Shown one piece after another: positions 59,519-64,000 of a DNA stretch of 64,000 nt. The DNA comes from Cellulomonas fulva (GTDB taxonomy: Bacteria; Actinomycetota; Actinomycetes; Actinomycetales; Cellulomonadaceae). The stretch lies in the NCBI RefSeq assembly GCF_018531375.1, contig NZ_JAHBOH010000001.1, positions 1,054,001 to 1,118,000 of the forward strand, read 5' to 3'. The position numbers were made by a program, and so were the translations under genes. The notes under the pieces were generated by a model that saw only the letters and a list, made by a program, of their open reading frames with translations, ran no database searches and was not told the DNA's origin. How positions within the stretch are numbered: the stretch's first letter is position 1; each line of letters opens with the position of its first letter.

Positions 59519-60928
59519 GTGAGCACGTCCGGCTACCCCCACGCCGACACCGTCGCCCCGCTCACCGCAGGACCGGCCCCTCAGACCCCCGCTGCCACCC
59601 CCAGCGGGCCGGCCGCGGCCCCCGCCCCCACCACGGGCGGGCCGGCCGCGGCCCACTCACCCACCGCCCCGTCGCGGTCCTCGCAGGAGGCAGCCGCGCC
59701 CGCCACGGTTGTGTCGGCCCCGGCTACGCCCGCACCGGCTGCGCCGGCCGAGGCGCCGGTCGCCGGCGTCGCGCCCGCGGCCGGGCCGCTGTCCGACGAG
59801 GACCTGGTCCAGCTGCTGACGCCCGCGGGCGAGCGCGTGGCGCACCCGGTCTACGACGCGTTCGTCGAGGACCTGACGGACGACGACCTGCGCGGCATGT
59901 ACCGCGACATGGTCCTGGTGCGGCGGTTCGACACCGAGGCCACCGCGTTGCAGCGCCAGGGCGAGCTCGCGCTGTTCGCGCAGGCGCTGGGCCAGGAGGC
60001 GGCGCAGATCGGCTCCGGCCGCGCCCTCAAGACGCAGGACCACGTGTTCCCGAGCTACCGGGAGCACGGGGTGGCGCACGTGCGCGGCGTGGACCTGGCC
60101 GACGTGCTGCGGCTGTTCCGCGGCGTCGACCACGGCGGCTGGGACCCGGTCGCGCACGGCTTCCACCTGTACACGCTGGTCATCGGCTCGCACGCGCTGC
60201 ACGCGACGGGCTACGCGATGGGCGTCCAGCGCGACGGCCTCGTCGGGACGGGCGACGACGAGCGGGACGCGGCGGTGGTCGCGTACTTCGGCGACGGCGC
60301 CACCTCGCAGGGCGACGTCAACGAGGCGCTCGTGTTCGCCGCGGTGAACCAGGCGCCCGTGGTGCTGTTCTGCCAGAACAACCAGTGGGCCATCTCCGAG
60401 CCGACGACGCTGCAGGCCAGGGCGCCGCTCGCGGCCCGCGCGCCGGGCTTCGGCGTGCCGTCCGTGCGCGTGGACGGCAACGACGTGCTCGCGAGCTACG
60501 CGGTGACGCAGGAGGCGCTGCAGCGGGCGCGGTCCGGCGGCGGCCCGACGTTCGTCGAGGCGTTCACGTACCGCATGGGCGCGCACACCACGTCCGACGA
60601 CCCGTCCCGCTACCGCTCGTCGGAGCAGGAGGAGCACTGGCGCCGGCGCGACCCGATCGACCGCCTGCGCGCGTACCTGACGGCGCGCGGCGCGCTGCCG
60701 CAGACCTTCGTCGACGAGCTCGCGGCCGAGGCGGACGCGCTCGGCGAGCGGATCCGCACCACGGTGCGCGCGATGGGCCACCCCTCGCCCGCGTCGATGT
60801 TCGACCACGTCTACGCCACGCGGCACTCCGGCGTCGAGGCGGACCGCGCGTGGTTCGAGCGGTACGAGTCCTCGTTCCTCGACCACGAGCACGGACAGCA
60901 GCAGCCGCGCGAGGGGAGCCACCGATGA
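59519..60928 (+). CDS. 2-oxoacid dehydrogenase E1 component alpha subunit
   Basis: A 469-residue thiamine-diphosphate subunit of a pyruvate or branched-chain 2-oxoacid dehydrogenase. The TPP motif runs from GDG (258-260, FGDGATSQGDVNEALV) to N287 in QNNQWAIS; RYRSSEQEEHWRRRDPIDRL is the usual phosphorylation-loop region. The first 95 residues are an Ala/Pro/Thr-rich tail not found in short-form relatives. GTG 59519 follows cgaaggagtaccgc. Overlaps the beta gene (ATGA). Pyruvate versus branched-chain specificity cannot be settled from sequence. Confidence 0.9.
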   Translation: MSTSGYPHADTVAPLTAGPAPQTPAATPSGPAAAPAPTTGGPAAAHSPTAPSRSSQEAAAPATVVSAPATPAPAAPAEAPVAGVAPAAGPLSDEDLVQLLTPAGERVAHPVYDAFVEDLTDDDLRGMYRDMVLVRRFDTEATALQRQGELALFAQALGQEAAQIGSGRALKTQDHVFPSYREHGVAHVRGVDLADVLRLFRGVDHGGWDPVAHGFHLYTLVIGSHALHATGYAMGVQRDGLVGTGDDERDAAVVAYFGDGATSQGDVNEALVFAAVNQAPVVLFCQNNQWAISEPTTLQARAPLAARAPGFGVPSVRVDGNDVLASYAVTQEALQRARSGGGPTFVEAFTYRMGAHTTSDDPSRYRSSEQEEHWRRRDPIDRLRAYLTARGALPQTFVDELAAEADALGERIRTTVRAMGHPSPASMFDHVYATRHSGVEADRAWFERYESSFLDHEHGQQQPREGSHR

Positions 60929-62064
60929 GCACCACGACGCACGCGCACCCGCGCACCGTCACCTCCGGCGCGCACGCGACGACGAGCGCGACCGCCCCGG
61001 CCGAGGCGCCGGGCACGGCTGCGCCCGCGGCCTCGTCGTCGTCGGCCGTCCCGCCGTTCCCGACCGGGACCCAGCGCCTGACGTTCGCCAAGGCGATCAC
61101 GCTCGGAATGCGCCGCGCGCTCGCGGAGGACGACAAGGTCCTCCTGATGGGCGAGGACATCGGCCGCCTGGGCGGCGTCTTCCGCGTCACGGACGGGCTG
61201 CAGGCGGAGTTCGGAGCCGACCGCGTGGTCGACACGCCGCTCGCGGAGTCCGGCATCGTCGGCACCGCGATCGGGCTCGCGATGCGCGGCTACCGGCCCG
61301 TCTGCGAGATCCAGTTCGACGGCTTCATCTTCCCGGCGTACGACCAGATCACGACGCAGCTGGCCAAGATGCACTACAGGTCGCACGGGCGCATCGACCT
61401 GCCCGTCGTGATCCGGGTGCCCTTCGGCGGCGGGATCGGGGCGGTGGAGCACCACTCCGAGTCGCCCGAGGTGCTGTTCGCGCACACCGCCGGCCTGCGC
61501 GTGGTCTCCCCGTCCAGCCCGGCGGAGGCGTTCACGCTCATCCAGCAGGCGATCGCGTCGCCGGACCCGGTGCTGTTCTTCGAGCCCAAGGGCCGGTACT
61601 GGGAGAAGGGCGACGTCGACCTCGACGCCCCCGCGGCCGCGCCGCACGCCGGCGGGACGGGGATGGACACCGCGCGCGTGGTCCGGCCGGGCACCGACGT
61701 CACCGTCGTGGCCTACGGGCCGACCGTCGCGACGGCGGTCAAGGCCGCCGAGGCCGCCGCGACCGAGGGCACCAGCATCGAGGTGATCGACCTGCGCACG
61801 CTGTCGCCGCTCGACACCGCGACCGTCGCCGAGTCCGTGCGCCGCACGGGGCGCTGCGTCGTGGTGCACGAGGCGCCCGTGACGTACGGCAGCGGGGCCG
61901 AGGTCGCCGCGCGGATCACCGAGGAGTGCTTCTTCCACCTGCAGGCGCCGGTCCTGCGCGTCGGCGGGTTCCACATCCCGTACCCCGTCGCGAAGATCGA
62001 GCACGACTACCTGCCCGGGCTAGACCGCGTCCTCGAGGCCGTGGACCGCGCGCTCGCCTTCTGA
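60925..62064 (+). CDS. 2-oxoacid dehydrogenase E1 component beta subunit
   Basis: A 379-residue transketolase-like subunit that pairs with E1alpha. LTFAKAITLGMRRALAEDDK, LMGEDIGRLGGVFRVTDGL, PFGGGIGAVEHHSESPEVLF and VVHEAPVTYGSGAEVAARI mark the family. As in E1alpha, the first 48 residues are a Thr/Ala/Ser-rich tail. ATG 60925 follows gaggggagccacc and overlaps E1alpha. The 122-base gap to E2 is made largely of cccgacgacc-type short repeats. Confidence 0.92.
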   Translation: MSTTTHAHPRTVTSGAHATTSATAPAEAPGTAAPAASSSSAVPPFPTGTQRLTFAKAITLGMRRALAEDDKVLLMGEDIGRLGGVFRVTDGLQAEFGADRVVDTPLAESGIVGTAIGLAMRGYRPVCEIQFDGFIFPAYDQITTQLAKMHYRSHGRIDLPVVIRVPFGGGIGAVEHHSESPEVLFAHTAGLRVVSPSSPAEAFTLIQQAIASPDPVLFFEPKGRYWEKGDVDLDAPAAAPHAGGTGMDTARVVRPGTDVTVVAYGPTVATAVKAAEAAATEGTSIEVIDLRTLSPLDTATVAESVRRTGRCVVVHEAPVTYGSGAEVAARITEECFFHLQAPVLRVGGFHIPYPVAKIEHDYLPGLDRVLEAVDRALAF

Positions 62065-62186
62065 CGCGGCCGCCCCGCCGCTCGCCGCGCCGACCTGACC
62101 CGAGCCGCAGACCCGACCCGACCCGACGACCTGACCCGACGACCCCGACCCGACGACCAGGCCCCCCGACCGGCCGAGGAGACACC

Positions 62187-63782
62187 GTGCCGACGTTCCA
62201 GCAGTTCCCGCTCCCCGACGCGGGCGAGGGCCTGACCGAGGCCGAGATCGTGACGTGGCACGTCGCGGTGGGTGACACCGTCGAGGTGAACCAGACGATC
62301 GTCGAGATCGAGACGGCCAAGTCGCTCGTCGACCTGCCCTGCCCGTGGGCGGGGGTCGTCACGCGCCTGCTCGTCGAGCCCGGGACCACGGTCGACGTCG
62401 GCACGCCGATCATCGAGATCGACACCGACCCGCAGGGTGCGGCCCCGGTGACGGGCGGGACCGCGGGCGGGGCCGGGGGTTCCGACGAGGCCGCGGGTTC
62501 CGACGAGGCCGCGGGCTCCGACGAGGCCGCGGTGTCCGACGAGCCCGCCGGGTCCGACGAGCCCGCGCCCACGACCGGTGCGGTGCGGCACGTCGGCGGT
62601 GCGCAGCGGCACCACGGCGTCGAGCCGGGCGGGTCCGACGAGATCGAGGCCGCCCGGTCGGCGGCGCAGCCCGCGAGCGGGGCGACAGCCGGGCAGCAGC
62701 GCGAGGCCGTGCTCGTCGGGTACGGCCTGGCCGAGCCCGGGACGGCCCGCCGGCCGCGCGGCGGCGACGCGCCGGCCTCGTCGGGAACGGCGACCGCCGC
62801 GACCACGACCACCGCGACCACGACCGCCGCGACCACGACCGCCGCGACCACGACGACCCCGGCCCCCGCGCGGCCGACGCACGCGCTCGCCAAGCCGCCC
62901 GTCCGCAAGCTCGCGCGCGAGCTCGGCGTGGACCTCGACTCGGTCACGCCGACCGGCCCGGGCGGGATCGTGACCCGGGAGGACGTGCTCGCGCGCGCCG
63001 CTCAGGCCGAGGCCCGCACGCTCGCCACGTACCCCGGCGACGACCAGCCGTGGCTCGCGTCCGGCACGGTCTCGGCGGACGGCCGCCAGACCCGCGTGCC
63101 GGTGAAGTCGGTGCGCAAGCGCACCGCCGAGGCCATGGTCACCTCGGCCTTCACCGCACCGCACGTGACCGTGTTCCACACCGTCGACGTCACGCGCACC
63201 ATGCGCCTGGTCGAGCGGCTGCGGGCCGACCGCGAGTTCGCCGACGTCCGGGTCACGCCGCTGCTCGTCGCCGCGAAGGCCCTGCTCCTGGCGGTCAACC
63301 GGCACCCGGACATCAACGCGAGCTGGGACGAGGCTGCGCAGGAGATCGTCTACAAGCACTACGTGAACCTCGGCATCGCGGCGGCGACGCCCCGCGGGCT
63401 CGTCGTGCCGAACGTGAAGGACGCGCACCGGCTGGGGCTGCACGAGCTCGCCGCCGCGCTGGGCGAGCTCACCTCGACCGCACGCGCCGGGCGGACCACG
63501 CCCGCCGACATGGCCGACGGCACCATCACGCTCACCAACGTCGGCGTGTTCGGGATCGACACCGGCACGCCGATCCTCAACCCGGGCGAGGCGGCGATCC
63601 TCGCGTTCGGCGCCATCCGGCAGCAGCCGTGGGTGCACAAGGGCAAGATCAAGGTCCGCCACGTGACTCAGCTCGCGCTGAGCTTCGACCACCGGCTGGT
63701 CGACGGCGAGCTTGGCTCGCGGGTGCTCGCGGACGTCGCCGCCGTGCTGGCCGACCCGGCGCAGGGACTGGTCTGGGGCTGA
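62187..63782 (+). CDS. 2-oxoacid dehydrogenase E2 (dihydrolipoyl acyltransferase)
   Basis: A 531-residue core protein of the complex. One lipoyl domain (1-78) with Lys45 in IETAKSLVD; a linker with GSDEAA/GSDEPA repeats (about 92-130); a second Ala/Thr linker (about 195-228); a peripheral-subunit-binding domain (about 235-270, PVRKLARELGVDLDSVTPTG); and the catalytic acyltransferase domain (about 300-531), with His502 in SFDHRLVDGE. GTG 62187 follows gaggagacacc. No E3 gene follows, so a shared lipoamide dehydrogenase must be used. Confidence 0.93.
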   Translation: MPTFQQFPLPDAGEGLTEAEIVTWHVAVGDTVEVNQTIVEIETAKSLVDLPCPWAGVVTRLLVEPGTTVDVGTPIIEIDTDPQGAAPVTGGTAGGAGGSDEAAGSDEAAGSDEAAVSDEPAGSDEPAPTTGAVRHVGGAQRHHGVEPGGSDEIEAARSAAQPASGATAGQQREAVLVGYGLAEPGTARRPRGGDAPASSGTATAATTTTATTTAATTTAATTTTPAPARPTHALAKPPVRKLARELGVDLDSVTPTGPGGIVTREDVLARAAQAEARTLATYPGDDQPWLASGTVSADGRQTRVPVKSVRKRTAEAMVTSAFTAPHVTVFHTVDVTRTMRLVERLRADREFADVRVTPLLVAAKALLLAVNRHPDINASWDEAAQEIVYKHYVNLGIAAATPRGLVVPNVKDAHRLGLHELAAALGELTSTARAGRTTPADMADGTITLTNVGVFGIDTGTPILNPGEAAILAFGAIRQQPWVHKGKIKVRHVTQLALSFDHRLVDGELGSRVLADVAAVLADPAQGLVWG

Positions 63783-63795
63783 GTCCCCGCGGGCG

Positions 63796-63999
63796 TCAGG
63801 CGGTGCGGCGCTCCGCGGCGATCGCCGCGAGGCCGCCGACGATCGCGATGCCCTCGGTGATCGCGGAGACCAGCTCCGGCCAGTCGCCCCACATCGACAT
63901 CACGCCGAACAGCCCGTCCGGCAGGTAGACCGCGAGCAGGAAGCCGCCCAGCGTCCCGATGCCGAAGGCCACCGCGCCCAGGAGCGGGAGCACCGAGCG
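63796..63999 (-). CDS. Small membrane protein, 5' end outside window
   Basis: The C-terminal 66 or so residues of a minus-strand gene with two hydrophobic segments (LPLLGAVAFGIGTLGGFLLA and SAITEGIAIVGGLAAIA). The frame is open to the right edge; a GTG at 63993 could also be the start. No family recognised. It converges with E2 (13 bases between stops). Confidence 0.5.
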   Translation of the reverse strand, partial: RSVLPLLGAVAFGIGTLGGFLLAVYLPDGLFGVMSMWGDWPELVSAITEGIAIVGGLAAIAAERRTA

Positions 64000-64000
64000 C

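Noticed and set aside
1-64000. tRNA, rRNA or insertion sequence
   Set aside because: No cloverleaf-like sequence, rRNA core segments or transposase motifs were found on reading both strands by eye; a covariance search would be needed to exclude small RNAs fully.

Overview
The window comes from a very GC-rich actinobacterium. Long open frames on the silent strand, frequent GTG starts, four-base ATGA/GTGA overlaps, a CsoR/IdeR-type regulatory repertoire, an Rrf2-linked sulfate system and a HemY-type heme locus fit a Micrococcales member, most simply a Cellulomonas-like soil actinomycete. The genus is an inference from style and content, not a demonstrated assignment. No integrase, transposase, tRNA, rRNA or CRISPR array was seen. 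The window looks like ordinary chromosome with a few accessory islands.

Layout. 1-7.8 kb: single housekeeping or metabolic genes (YqgE fragment, M50-like membrane protease, quinone-type oxidoreductase, DUF1905, VOC protein, DUF5701, YCII-like protein, a lipoprotein penicillin-binding protein, an aldo/keto reductase). 7.8-9 kb: an 18-bp tandem repeat, a class I cyclic-di-GMP riboswitch in front of a 48-residue peptide gene with its own hairpin terminator, and a SHOCT protein. 9-16 kb: a large flippase/pseudokinase fusion, HdeD, a CPBP protease-like protein and a regulator-ABC exporter operon with a palindromic operator. 16-19.3 kb: copper defence operon csoR-copZ-copA with a recognisable CsoR operator. 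19.4-28.1 kb: a two-gene operon for very large proteins (1222 and 1644 residues) of unknown function, the least understood part of the window. 28.2-30 kb: a small membrane protein and a SigE-type sigma factor with a downstream membrane partner.

30.2-36.2 kb: a sulfate ABC importer (substrate-binding protein, CysT, CysW, CysA), two Rrf2 regulators and a TauE/SafE exporter. 36.2-39.7 kb: an IdeR-box-controlled siderophore importer without its ATPase. 39.8 kb: a secreted LamG-like protein. 41.2-49.8 kb: heme biosynthesis, with hemE-hemY and hemC-hemD-hemB-hemL on the minus strand and hemA divergent; together they carry glutamyl-tRNA to coproporphyrin. 50-52.6 kb: an unknown protein and purB. 52.9-57.2 kb: a DUF4129-membrane protein-MoxR-DUF58-membrane protein operon. 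57.2-64 kb: a holin-family membrane protein, a HisC-like aminotransferase, a 110-bp tandem repeat array, and an E1alpha-E1beta-E2 2-oxoacid dehydrogenase operon behind a multi-half-site operator.

The most noteworthy signals are the c-di-GMP riboswitch/peptide unit, the giant two-protein operon, two families of dispersed palindromic repeats (one inside hemY), an 18/19-base motif shared by the riboswitch unit and the LamG gene, and the 110-bp array.
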